The position numbers were made by a program, and so were the translations under genes. Shown here in pieces: positions 1 to 7,627 of a stretch of DNA of 64,000 bases (position 1 is the first letter of the stretch; each line of letters begins with the position of its first letter). The stretch comes from Streptomyces sp. NRRL F-6131 (GTDB taxonomy: Bacteria > Actinomycetota > Actinomycetes > Streptomycetales > Streptomycetaceae): the NCBI GenBank assembly GCA_000719695.1, contig JOHN01000002.1, positions 1-64,000 on the forward strand, written 5' to 3'. The notes beneath the pieces were generated by a model. It was given only the letters and a program-made list of their open reading frames with translations, had not been told where the DNA came from and searched no databases.

Positions 1-66
1 CCCCGGTCCCCCACCCCCCATGCTCACGCCCCGCCTGCCCGCGCGCACGCGCGGTGGGCCGCCCGG

Positions 67-1068
67 TCAGTCCCAGAGCGCGCCGAACTCCCGCAGTTCG
101 TCCCGGTGCTCGATCCGCTCCACCCACGCCGCCGGCCACGCGTCGGCGCCCAGGTGCGCCCCGGCGAAGGCACCGGTCAGACAGGCGATCGAGTCGGAGT
201 CCCCGGAGGAGTACGCGGCCCGGCGGACGGCGGCCACCGGATCCTCCGGGAGCAGCAGGAAGCAGAGCAGCCCGGTGGCGAGTGCCTCCTCGGCGACCCA
301 GCCCTCGCCGGTGGCCAGGCACGGATCGGCCTCGACGTCCGGTGCGGCGAGCGCGGCGTCGAGCAGGTCGAGCACCGCCAGGCACTCGTCCCAGCCGCGG
401 GTGGCGAAGGCCTCGGTCGTGCGGTCCTGGGCGTGCTCGGCGAGGTCGCCCAGCCAGTGGGCGTCGTAGTGGCCGCGGCGGGCGAGCGCGTACGCCCGCA
501 GCGCGGCGGGCAGGCCGGCCGGCGGCAGACCCCCGGCGAGCTCGCGGACGGCGTGGGCGGTGAGCTCGCTCGCGGCGAGCGCGGTCGGGTGGCCGTGGGT
601 GAGCCCGGACTGCAGCTGGGCCGCGCCGGCCAGCTGCGCCGCGGTCAGCTCGCGGACCAGGCCGAGCGGGGCGACCCGCATGTTGGCACCGCACCCCTTG
701 GAGCCGACGTCGCTCGCGAGTTGCCACCGGACCCCGGGCGAGGCGAGCCGGTCGCAGGACCGCAGGCAGGTCATGCCGGGTGCGCGGTTGTTCTGCGGCG
801 AGTACGCCCACGCGACGAACTCCGCGCGCAGCGGCGGCTCCAGGCCCTGCGGGGTGAGCGGCCCGCCGGCCAGGGCGGTGCGCAGGGCGCGGGCCAGGGC
901 GAGGGTCATCTGGGTGTCGTCGGTGACCAGCCCCTCGTCCGGCAGGGGCAGCCGGCGCCAGTCGGGCCACTGCCACGCGATCAGCTCGACCTCCGAGAAC
1001 TCGGTGACCTTGCCCAGCGCGTCCCCGATCGCCAGCCCCAGCAGCGCCCCTGTCGCCCGGTCGCCCAT
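67..1068 (-). CDS. ADP-ribosylglycohydrolase family protein (DraG/ARH fold)
   Basis: 333-residue protein of the ADP-ribosylglycohydrolase family, which removes ADP-ribose from proteins or small molecules using two divalent metals. The family's N-terminal GLAIGDALG stretch (residues 11-19), the metal-binding TDDT (49-52) and the C-terminal GDSDSI (289-294, equivalent to the usual GDTDT) are all visible. The ATG at 1068 is preceded by AAGGGGG about eight bases away; a GTG overlapping the P450 stop would lack a ribosome site. It lies 20 bp downstream of the P450 and may share its transcript. The substrate cannot be told from sequence. The family call is strong; the cellular role is unknown. Confidence 0.9.
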   Translation of the reverse strand: MGDRATGALLGLAIGDALGKVTEFSEVELIAWQWPDWRRLPLPDEGLVTDDTQMTLALARALRTALAGGPLTPQGLEPPLRAEFVAWAYSPQNNRAPGMTCLRSCDRLASPGVRWQLASDVGSKGCGANMRVAPLGLVRELTAAQLAGAAQLQSGLTHGHPTALAASELTAHAVRELAGGLPPAGLPAALRAYALARRGHYDAHWLGDLAEHAQDRTTEAFATRGWDECLAVLDLLDAALAAPDVEADPCLATGEGWVAEEALATGLLCFLLLPEDPVAAVRRAAYSSGDSDSIACLTGAFAGAHLGADAWPAAWVERIEHRDELREFGALWD

Positions 1069-1088
1069 CGGCCCGTCCCCCTTCGTCG

Positions 1089-2303
1089 TCACAGTTCGAC
1101 CAGTAGTTCTTCCAGTCCTCGGATCACGTAGCCGGGGCGCCAGTCGGGTTCGCGGGTCAGGCGGAGGGTGGGGGCGCGGCGGAGGAGGGTGCCGTAGGAC
1201 TCGGTGAGTTCCAGTCTGGCGAGCGGGGCGCCCAGGCAGAAGTGGATTCCGGCGCCGAAGGTGATGTGCGGGTTGTCGGTGCGGGCGAGGTCGAGGCGGT
1301 CGGGGGCGGGGAAGCGGGCGGGGTCGCGGTTGGCGGAGCCGAAGAGCAGGGCGATCTCGGAGCCGCGGGGGACGGTCACGCCGCCGATCTCGATGTCCTC
1401 CAGCACCCAGCGCTCGAACATCTGCAGCGGGGTGTCCCAGCGCATCAGTTCCTCGACGGCGGTGGGGAGCAGGCCGTCCACGTCGGCGCGCAGCCGGGCC
1501 AGTTCGGCGGGGTTGCGGAACAGCGCCCACCAGCCGTTGCCGGTGGTGTTGACGGTCGCCTCGTGGCCGGCGTTGAGCAGCAGCACGCAGGTGGAGATCA
1601 TCTCCTGCTCGCTGAGCGCGTCCGAGCCCTCCTGGGCCTGGATCAGCGCGCTGATCAGGTCGCCGCCGGGGGCGGCCCGGCGTTCGCGGATCAGCGCGCG
1701 CAGGTAGTCGGAGAACTCGGTGCTCGCGGTGACGGCCCGGCGGGCGGCCTCCTCGGTCGGGTTGAGTTCGAACATCCCGGTGATGTCGGCCGACCAGGGG
1801 CGCAGCAGGTGCCGGTCGGACTCCGGGACGCCGAGCATCTCGGCGATCACCGCGACCGGCAGCGGCTCGGCGACGGCGGCGATCAGGTCGCCGCCGCCGT
1901 CCGCGAGCAGTCCGTCGACGAGTTCGTCGGCCAGGCGCCGCACGGTGGGGCGCAGGCCCTCGACCATCCGCGGGGTGAAGGCCTTGGAGACCAGGCGGCG
2001 GATCCGGGTGTGGTCCGGGGCCTCCAGGTCGAGCAGGCCGTTGTCGTTGAGGGTGTGGAAGGGCTCGTGCGCCGGGTCGGGTTCGGGGCGGCCGAACTCC
2101 TGGTGGCTGAACCGGTGGGTGTAGGTGCGGCCGAGGCGGCGGTCCCGCAGCAGTGCGGCGACGTCCGCGTAGCGGGGGACCAGCCACTGGTCGGTGGCCT
2201 CGAAGTACGTCACCGGGCCCCGGGCGCGCAGTTCGGCGTACGCGTCGTAGGGGTGGGCCACGAACGCCGCCGACCAGGGGTCGAACTTCACCGTCGTCGT
2301 CAT
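1089..2303 (-). CDS. Cytochrome P450, CYP107-like
   Basis: 404-residue soluble bacterial P450 monooxygenase. The heme-thiolate loop FGAGIHFCLG is at residues 349-358 (Cys356 ligand), the ExxR helix-K motif is E285-L-M-R288, and the I-helix reads AGHEAT at 245-250. The residue normally occupied by the conserved acid-alcohol Thr is Ala249, with Thr one position later, as in some macrolide-type CYP107 enzymes. No ferredoxin or reductase gene is adjacent, so electrons must come from elsewhere. The ATG at 2303 has GGAG about ten bases upstream. It precedes the ADP-ribosylglycohydrolase gene by 20 bp. The substrate is unknown and no biosynthetic cluster surrounds it. Confidence 0.94.
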   Translation of the reverse strand: MTTTVKFDPWSAAFVAHPYDAYAELRARGPVTYFEATDQWLVPRYADVAALLRDRRLGRTYTHRFSHQEFGRPEPDPAHEPFHTLNDNGLLDLEAPDHTRIRRLVSKAFTPRMVEGLRPTVRRLADELVDGLLADGGGDLIAAVAEPLPVAVIAEMLGVPESDRHLLRPWSADITGMFELNPTEEAARRAVTASTEFSDYLRALIRERRAAPGGDLISALIQAQEGSDALSEQEMISTCVLLLNAGHEATVNTTGNGWWALFRNPAELARLRADVDGLLPTAVEELMRWDTPLQMFERWVLEDIEIGGVTVPRGSEIALLFGSANRDPARFPAPDRLDLARTDNPHITFGAGIHFCLGAPLARLELTESYGTLLRRAPTLRLTREPDWRPGYVIRGLEELLVEL

Positions 2304-2417
2304 CGGTCGATCACTCCAGGCCGTGAGGGGGAGCCGGAAGGATCATCGTACGCACGCGGTCCGTCCGACCCCCGGGGGCCGACGACCCGGCCGCCGGGAC
2401 CACCCCGGTCCGGTCGC

Positions 2418-3404
2418 TCAGTCCGGCCGCTGCAGCCGGATGCTGCCCCGGGGCGCCCGGCCGTCGAACAGCCGGGCGTCCACCGGCCGGGCCGGTCGCG
2501 GCACCGGTGGGCCGCCCGGCGCGAGCGGGATGCTGCCCCGGCCGCCGAGCGCCAGCAGCCAGGCGGTCTGGTCCGGCCTGGTCCCGTACGGGCCGCCGGC
2601 CTGCTCCCAGACCCGGCGGACCAGCCCCAGCTGCCGCTCCGTCAGCACCCCGGGCAGCGGATCCAGCGGTGCGCCCGGCGCCACGTACGGGTCCTGCGCC
2701 AGGGTCCGGCCGATCAGCAGCGCCGCCTTGTAGCGGTCGCTGTCCAGCGAGGCGGCGCTGCCGTGCGGGGAGAGCGGGTCCGACCAGTTGGGGGTGTCGG
2801 CCTGCTCCAGCACCGGCGCCGCGCCGACCCGGCGGATGCCGTCGCAGTCCAGCAGGTGCACCGCCGGTTCGGGCCGCACCGACCAGAGCACGTTGGCGTG
2901 CGAGAGGTCGCCGATCACCAGCCCCCGGCGGTGCAGCCGGTCGACGAGGCCCACCAGCTCCAGCACGAGGGCCAACCGCTGCTCCGGGCGCGGGCGGACG
3001 ACGCCCTGGGTGGCGGGCTTCTCCGGGTAGAGCAGGTACTGGGCCTCGGTGAGCTTGACGGCCCCGCCGGCGGTCCGCCAGGTCATCGACGACGGCGCCT
3101 CCCGCATCAGGAAGCCGACGCAGCGCGGGCCGTCCACCACCCGGCAGAGCGGCCAGGCGGCCTGCGCGTCCAGCCGGTCCCGGTCGGCCGGCGGCAGCGC
3201 GTGCCGCAGGCCGACGAGTTCGACCAGCGCCGGCCCGTGGACCCGGGCGGGATCCAGGTAGCGCTTGAACAGCAGGCCGGGGTGGCCGTCCAGCCGCTGC
3301 ACCACGCCCTGGCCGCCCCGACCGGCCTCGGGGCCGAGGGGGAGCAGCGCCAGTTCGACGTCCGCACCGTCGGCCGACGCGCTCGCGAGGTCCGGGGCGG
3401 TCAT
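2418..3404 (-). CDS. Kinase-fold protein of the TerY-P triad
   Basis: 328 residues with a protein-kinase-like fold. A candidate ATP-binding Lys lies in LLFKRY (about residue 47), the catalytic loop is GDLSHANVLW (165-174; Asp166, Asn171), and the metal-binding motif is LLDCDG (184-189), which replaces DFG as in the kinases of VWA-PP2C-kinase triads. The ATG at 3404 overlaps the phosphatase stop (ATGA) and has GGGAGG upstream; an ATG seven codons earlier lies inside the phosphatase gene and is less likely. It is the last gene of a five-gene operon. By family knowledge it would phosphorylate the partner VWA or membrane proteins, opposed by the PP2C. Targets are inferred, not shown. Confidence 0.82.
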   Translation of the reverse strand: MTAPDLASASADGADVELALLPLGPEAGRGGQGVVQRLDGHPGLLFKRYLDPARVHGPALVELVGLRHALPPADRDRLDAQAAWPLCRVVDGPRCVGFLMREAPSSMTWRTAGGAVKLTEAQYLLYPEKPATQGVVRPRPEQRLALVLELVGLVDRLHRRGLVIGDLSHANVLWSVRPEPAVHLLDCDGIRRVGAAPVLEQADTPNWSDPLSPHGSAASLDSDRYKAALLIGRTLAQDPYVAPGAPLDPLPGVLTERQLGLVRRVWEQAGGPYGTRPDQTAWLLALGGRGSIPLAPGGPPVPRPARPVDARLFDGRAPRGSIRLQRPD

Positions 3405-4681
3405 GCCACCGCCTCCCAGAGGCATACCACCGAGCGGTCGTCGTCGTAGCTGCGCACCCGGACCTGGGCCTGCCAGAGGAACTCGGCCAGGCCGGGCACC
3501 TCGCGGCCCCAGCGTCCGCCGAGGAACGCGCGCAGCTCGGGCTCCTTGACCAGGGGGAGCGCGAGCCCGTCGGTGCAGAGCACCAGCAGGTCACCGGGAC
3601 GGGTGTCGGTGATCAGCCTGGTCCGGGCGAGTTCGTACGCCTCGGGCAGGCAGTCCGTGCGGGTGCTGATCAGCGGGTCGTCGCCGTCCTCGTCGGTGTC
3701 CAGGTTGTCCCAGCCGCCCGCGCGCAGGCGCAGCAGACCGCCGTCGCCGACCGAGACGAAGCCCCGGGCCCGGATCTCCGGGTCGGCCGGCACCAGCAGG
3801 GCCCGCAGGGTCGTCGACCAGGACTTCGGCGGGTGCCCGGACCGTTCGGCCTCCCCGGCGAGTTCGTCGGCCGCCGCCGCGACGAGCCGGCTCATCAGGC
3901 CGGCGAAGTCCGCGGCGCCGCCGGCCCGCAGGACGCTCAGCAGGGTCTCCGCCTTCGGGGCGACCTGCTTGGCCAGCAGCCGGACGATGCCGTTGGAGCC
4001 GCGGTGGGAGTGCGGCTGGGAGCCGACGCCGTCGGCCACCGCGACCAGCAGCAGGTCGCCGGTGCGGACGACCAGTGAGGCGTCCTGGCGGCACTCGGCG
4101 GCGTAGCGGTGCGCGTCGCCGCGGACGGAGGCGGCGCGGACGGTGACCGGGCCGAACCGCCCGCCGTCCACCACGGTGTCGGGCAGCAGGGCGCCGTAGA
4201 GGTCGCCGCCCCGGAGGTCGGGGACGTCGGTCGGCTCGGCGGGGTAGGCCGGGGGCTTGCGGCCGACGTGGGGGAGCGGGCCGGGCTCCCGGAACGAGGC
4301 CGGCCGCACCACCGTTCCGGCCTCCGCGGTGAGAACGGCGGGACCGGCGGGACCGGTGGCATCGGGGGCCTCGGTGGCATCGGTGGGCGCGGCCGGTTCG
4401 ACCGGGCCGCCGACCGGCGACACCGGGTCCTGCCGCGGCCCGTGCACGGCGGCCGGGCCCGGGCCGATCGGCCGCGGCGGGGACTCCTCGGGCGCCACCG
4501 GCCCGGGGTGGACGGGCGGTGCCGCGGCGGCGCCCGGGGCGTGGACCACCGGTTCCGGGTCCCAGCCGTGCTCGTAGACCGAGGCGGCGAGGTCGATCGG
4601 GTCGCCCTTGCGGGTCGGTGCGTGGTCCGGCCCGGGCTCGGGCACCCGGCCGGCCGGCGGTGGGTTGTCGTACGGGTTCAT
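3401..4681 (-). CDS. PP2C-type Ser/Thr phosphatase of the TerY-P triad
   Basis: 426 residues: a Pro/Ala-rich, probably disordered N-terminal region (about 1-155), then a PP2C catalytic domain. Metal-binding motifs are in order: RGDAHR (187-192), ADGVGS (216-221), SVGDGG (310-315), LCTDGL (368-373) and YDDDRS (412-417). It should remove phosphates placed by the neighbouring kinase. The start lies 13 bp after the VWA stop, without a good Shine-Dalgarno sequence, which suggests coupled translation. The stop overlaps the kinase start by four bases. The VWA-PP2C-kinase order is the hallmark of the TerY-P triad described for tellurium-resistance-associated loci. Confidence 0.9.
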   Translation of the reverse strand: MNPYDNPPPAGRVPEPGPDHAPTRKGDPIDLAASVYEHGWDPEPVVHAPGAAAAPPVHPGPVAPEESPPRPIGPGPAAVHGPRQDPVSPVGGPVEPAAPTDATEAPDATGPAGPAVLTAEAGTVVRPASFREPGPLPHVGRKPPAYPAEPTDVPDLRGGDLYGALLPDTVVDGGRFGPVTVRAASVRGDAHRYAAECRQDASLVVRTGDLLLVAVADGVGSQPHSHRGSNGIVRLLAKQVAPKAETLLSVLRAGGAADFAGLMSRLVAAAADELAGEAERSGHPPKSWSTTLRALLVPADPEIRARGFVSVGDGGLLRLRAGGWDNLDTDEDGDDPLISTRTDCLPEAYELARTRLITDTRPGDLLVLCTDGLALPLVKEPELRAFLGGRWGREVPGLAEFLWQAQVRVRSYDDDRSVVCLWEAVA

Positions 4682-4694
4682 CCGGCGGCCCGGC

Positions 4695-5357
4695 TCAGAG
4701 CTTGTCGAGCGACACGGCGGTGAAGCCGGGCACGTGGTCGTCGACCTGGAGGCTCATGCCCGCGCCGGCGGCGGTCGCCCCGCTCACCGAGCGGACGATC
4801 GAGCGGGTCAGGCTGGCCGCGAACTCCCGCAGCGCGGGGGCCACGTCGGCGTTCCCGTCCGCCTGCATGAAGGCCTTGAACGTGGCGACGTGCGCGATCA
4901 CGGCCCGGTCGGCCCCCTCGGTGATGCCGAAGGCGATGATGTGCGGCCGGAAGGCGGAGGCGAGCAGCTCCTGGTAGGGCTGCTCCCAGTCGGAGTCGGT
5001 CGGCTCGCCGTCGGAGAGGAAGAAGACCACCGGCCGGTAGACGTCGTGGCCCTCCGCCTTCAGGCCCTGGACGTCCCGGTCGATGGCCTGGCGGAGCAGG
5101 CTGAACGCCTTGCCGTACGAGGTCAGTCCGGAGGCGTCGAGGGCCGGGAGCTCTTCGAGGTCGCTCAGGTCGACCAGCGGCTGGAGCTCGTGCGCGTCGG
5201 TGGAGAAGCCGATCAGCCCGAACCGGGTCTTGTCGGCGATGGTCGGGTTGGTGCTGATCTCCTGGTGGAGGGCGAACAGGGCCTTGTTGAGGGTGTCGAT
5301 GTGCAAGGTCATCGACGACGACTCGTCGCAGACGGCGTAGAACGGGAGGATCTGCAC
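4695..5357 (-). CDS. TerY-like von Willebrand factor A domain protein
   Basis: 220 residues, essentially a single VWA domain. The metal-ion-dependent adhesion site is complete: DESSS (Asp11, Ser13, Ser15), Thr79 in GLTSYG, and Asp116 in SDGEPTDSD. No signal peptide is present, so it is probably cytoplasmic, as for TerY. The GTG start at 5357 has AGGAGAAG just upstream; upstream in-frame ATGs fall within the preceding gene. It lies 34 bp after the small membrane-protein gene and 13 bp before the phosphatase. It is probably the scaffold or effector controlled by the kinase/phosphatase pair. Confidence 0.88.
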   Translation of the reverse strand: MQILPFYAVCDESSSMTLHIDTLNKALFALHQEISTNPTIADKTRFGLIGFSTDAHELQPLVDLSDLEELPALDASGLTSYGKAFSLLRQAIDRDVQGLKAEGHDVYRPVVFFLSDGEPTDSDWEQPYQELLASAFRPHIIAFGITEGADRAVIAHVATFKAFMQADGNADVAPALREFAASLTRSIVRSVSGATAAGAGMSLQVDDHVPGFTAVSLDKL

Positions 5358-5391
5358 GGCACTTCTCCTTCGATGGGCAGGGCGTTGGCGG

Positions 5392-5910
5392 TCAGCCGGT
5401 GTAGAAGTAGATCTCCAGCGAGGCGTGCCGGGGGTTGTCCGCGAGCGAGAGGAAGTCCCGGGTGGTGGTGCCCCGGAACATCTCCGGGCGGGCCTGGGCG
5501 AGCAGGCCGTTGACGGCGTGGGCGTAGGCCTGGCCGATGCCCGGGTCACGGTTGCTGCCGAAGGTGAGGACCACGGCGGCCTGTCGTCCGGCGTACGGCT
5601 CGGTGGCCGCGCGGATCTGCGCGGTCAGGCCCGCGGTGTCCGAGGAGTCCCCGGTCACGTCGACGGTGACCGGGTCGTGCTCGACGCCGCGGGGGCCGGT
5701 CGGGGTGGGTGCGGGGGCGGGGGCGGCGCTGGTGGTGGCGCTCGCGCTCGGGGTGGCGGTGGGTGCGGCGGCGGCCCGTTCGGCGGCGACCGGGTCGCCC
5801 TGGTCGCCCATCGCGACCAGGGCGAGCACCAGCAGCATGTCGGCGAAGAGCCAGCCGGCCAGGTGCACGCCGCGGGGCCTGGGCCGGGTGCTCCGGAAGC
5901 GGCCCCTCAT
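5392..5910 (-). CDS. Small one-helix membrane protein, MotB/ZorB-like
   Basis: 172 residues: a basic N-terminus, one hydrophobic helix (about 17-36) containing an acidic residue in the sequence LFADMLLVLALV (Asp24), an Ala/Pro/Thr-rich linker (about 40-75), then a folded extracytoplasmic part (about 80-172). An Ala-Asp-hydrophobic pattern near the N-terminal end of a single helix is typical of ion-carrying MotB, TolR and ZorB subunits. The C-terminal part, around VVLTFGSNRDP, is faintly reminiscent of OmpA/MotB peptidoglycan-binding domains. Its ATG overlaps the stop of the preceding membrane protein (ATGA), so the two are probably made in fixed proportion. The family assignment is inference; it could be an unrelated anchor protein. 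Confidence 0.55.
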   Translation of the reverse strand: MRGRFRSTRPRPRGVHLAGWLFADMLLVLALVAMGDQGDPVAAERAAAAPTATPSASATTSAAPAPAPTPTGPRGVEHDPVTVDVTGDSSDTAGLTAQIRAATEPYAGRQAAVVLTFGSNRDPGIGQAYAHAVNGLLAQARPEMFRGTTTRDFLSLADNPRHASLEIYFYTG

Positions 5911-7391
5911 CGGCCCTGCCCGTGCACCGGCACCTCGTCCAGCTCCAGCAGCGTGCGGTCGTCCACGTCGGCGGGGGCGGTCGCCCCGGCGGTCGCCCCG
6001 GCGGTGGTGGCGGTGTTCCGGGACCGGGCGGTGCCGGTGTCGGGGCCGGGCCCGGACGCGGTCTTCACCCTGACGATCCCCGGTGCCGCGTCGGTGGGCC
6101 CGGCGGCACCGCCGGGCCGGGCCGGGTCCGGTCGGGACGCGTCGGCTGCGTCCCGTCGGGCCGCGTCGAGCCGGGCCGCGTCGAGCCGGGCCGCGTCGAG
6201 CCGGGCCGCCGCCGCGGTGGCCGCCGAGGCCGCGGCGGCCACCCGGTCCGCCATCGCCACGACCTCCCGGGCCAGCCCGTCGAGCCGCTCCAGCACCTGC
6301 CCGCCGACGTCCGCGACGGTCTCCGCGCCGGTGGTGAAGCCGCGCTGGGCGACCGCGAGGTCCCGTACCGCGTCCTCCACCCGTTCGCCGGCGTCCATGA
6401 GTCCGGTGCCGACCCGGTCGGTGGCCAGCCGCACCAGCTCGACCGCGTCGGCCGCCTGCTTCCCGCTCCGGTGGACGAGGCTGTCGGTGGCCGCCGCGCC
6501 GTCCCGCACGGTCTCGGCGAGCCGGTCCCCGCTGTCCCGGACCGCCCGGCCGACGCCGTCGACGGCCTTGCCGATGCCGTCGACCGCCTGCTCCACACCG
6601 TCGACGGCCCGGCGCAGCGGGTCGACCGCCGCGCCCGCCTCGGCCAGCCGCTCCTCGGCCCCGGCGACCGAGCGTTCGACGGCCAGCGCCGCGGCGCTCA
6701 GGTCGCGCTGGGTGTCGGCGGCCTGCCGGCCGAGCCGCTCCAGGGTCTCCGCCGCGCCGGTGAGCTCGGCCACGAAGCGCTGCGGGGTCGAGCGGCGGCG
6801 CTCGTTCAGCACCAGTTGGGCCCGGGTGAGCAGCGGCGCCAGCTCCGCCAGCAGGTCCTCGGCCCCGGCCTCGGCCGCCGCCTCGCGGCGCTCGGTGCCG
6901 GCCCGGCGCACGCCGTGCGCGACGGACAGCGCCAGCAGCAGCGCGATGAACAGGGTGGCGGACAGGGCGACGTCACCGAAAGTGGCCCAGCCCGGCAGCC
7001 GGCCCTCGAAGCCGGTCTGCCAGAGCTGGAGGAAGGGGCGCGCGGCCTGCCGGGCGTCCGCGCCGATCAGTGCCCGGTAGGCGCTGGTGGCCTGCATCAG
7101 CCCGGCCCAGGTGACCAGCAGCGGGACGAACACCAGGGCGCCGAGCGCCACTTCGACCCAGGACCAGAACCTCGGTTCCGCCGGGGGACGCACCGCGGAC
7201 CGCACGCTCTCCGGCCGCACGAAGCTGTGCACCAGGTCGAGTTCGGCCCACCGGTCGAGATCGCCGGTGCCGGAGAGGGCCAGGCCCAGCTCCCGGAGCT
7301 CCTCCTGACGGTGCGCCAGTCCCGGCCGGTCGGCCAGCTCGCGCAGCTCGCCCCCGATCGCGGAGCGGTCCAGCAGCAGGCCTGAGGTCAT
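5907..7391 (-). CDS. Membrane protein with long coiled-coil tail, MotA/ZorA-like candidate
   Basis: 494 residues: a soluble N-terminal segment (1-75), two hydrophobic helices (about 80-101 and 139-161), then a long Ala/Arg/Glu/Asp-rich coiled-coil tail (about 165-415) and a low-complexity C-terminus. The tail carries repeated A-V-D-G-V/I units (262-285) and an RLDAA repeat (397-411). Being first in the operon, next to a MotB/ZorB-like gene, and having a long cytoplasmic tail suggest a stator-like ZorA/MotA channel subunit. Only two helices are evident instead of the three or more usual for ZorA, so this is a hypothesis. A chemoreceptor-like or scaffolding protein is the alternative. The ATG at 7391 has a clear AAGGAG. 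Confidence 0.55.
   Translation of the reverse strand: MTSGLLLDRSAIGGELRELADRPGLAHRQEELRELGLALSGTGDLDRWAELDLVHSFVRPESVRSAVRPPAEPRFWSWVEVALGALVFVPLLVTWAGLMQATSAYRALIGADARQAARPFLQLWQTGFEGRLPGWATFGDVALSATLFIALLLALSVAHGVRRAGTERREAAAEAGAEDLLAELAPLLTRAQLVLNERRRSTPQRFVAELTGAAETLERLGRQAADTQRDLSAAALAVERSVAGAEERLAEAGAAVDPLRRAVDGVEQAVDGIGKAVDGVGRAVRDSGDRLAETVRDGAAATDSLVHRSGKQAADAVELVRLATDRVGTGLMDAGERVEDAVRDLAVAQRGFTTGAETVADVGGQVLERLDGLAREVVAMADRVAAAASAATAAAARLDAARLDAARLDAARRDAADASRPDPARPGGAAGPTDAAPGIVRVKTASGPGPDTGTARSRNTATTAGATAGATAPADVDDRTLLELDEVPVHGQGR
6161..6205. repeat. 15-bp tandem repeat, 3 copies, in the coiled-coil tail gene
   Basis: The unit ccgcgtcgagccggg occurs three times head to tail without mismatch, flanked by a degenerate fourth copy. 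It encodes the RLDAA repeat of the membrane protein's tail. Being a multiple of three, expansion or loss keeps the frame and would only change tail length. Confidence 0.9.
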
Positions 7392-7565
7392 GAGGGCTCC
7401 TTCGTACGCGCCGCCGCGGAGCGGGAAAGGCCCGTGGCCGGTGCGACGCGCAGGGCGGAGCCGCCCGCGCGGCCTCCCCCCGTGGCCGGAACCCGACCAC
7501 GCCGCTCCGCGCGGCAGCGTAGCGCAGAACGGACCACCGGGACCTGGCAGTTCGGAACGCCGCTA

Positions 7566-7616
7566 CCGCTTCGTCACCGGATCCGCTTCGTCACCGGATC
7601 CGCTTCGTGACCGAAT
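7566..7616. repeat. 17-bp direct repeats, 3 copies, upstream of the five-gene operon
   Basis: The unit ccgcttcgtcaccggat is repeated twice perfectly (7566-7582, 7583-7599) and a third time with two changes (7600-7616). It lies between the sirtuin stop (7628) and the start of the coiled-coil membrane-protein gene (7391), 175-225 bp upstream of that start. The repeats could be binding sites for an operon regulator. Alternatively they are a decayed tandem duplication at the sirtuin 3' end. Confidence 0.85.
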
Positions 7617-7627
7617 CCCGCGCGAGG

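Noticed and set aside
2311..3594. Alternative minus-strand frame over the triad kinase
   Set aside because: Lacks motifs, whereas the chosen frame has the kinase catalytic and metal loops.
2418..7391. Complete Zorya defence system
   Set aside because: Only possible ZorA/ZorB-like proteins are present; no ZorC or ZorD/ZorE effector is visible nearby, so the name is not used for the operon.
7566..7616. CRISPR-like array
   Set aside because: The 17-bp units are contiguous without spacers and only three in number; no cas gene is near.
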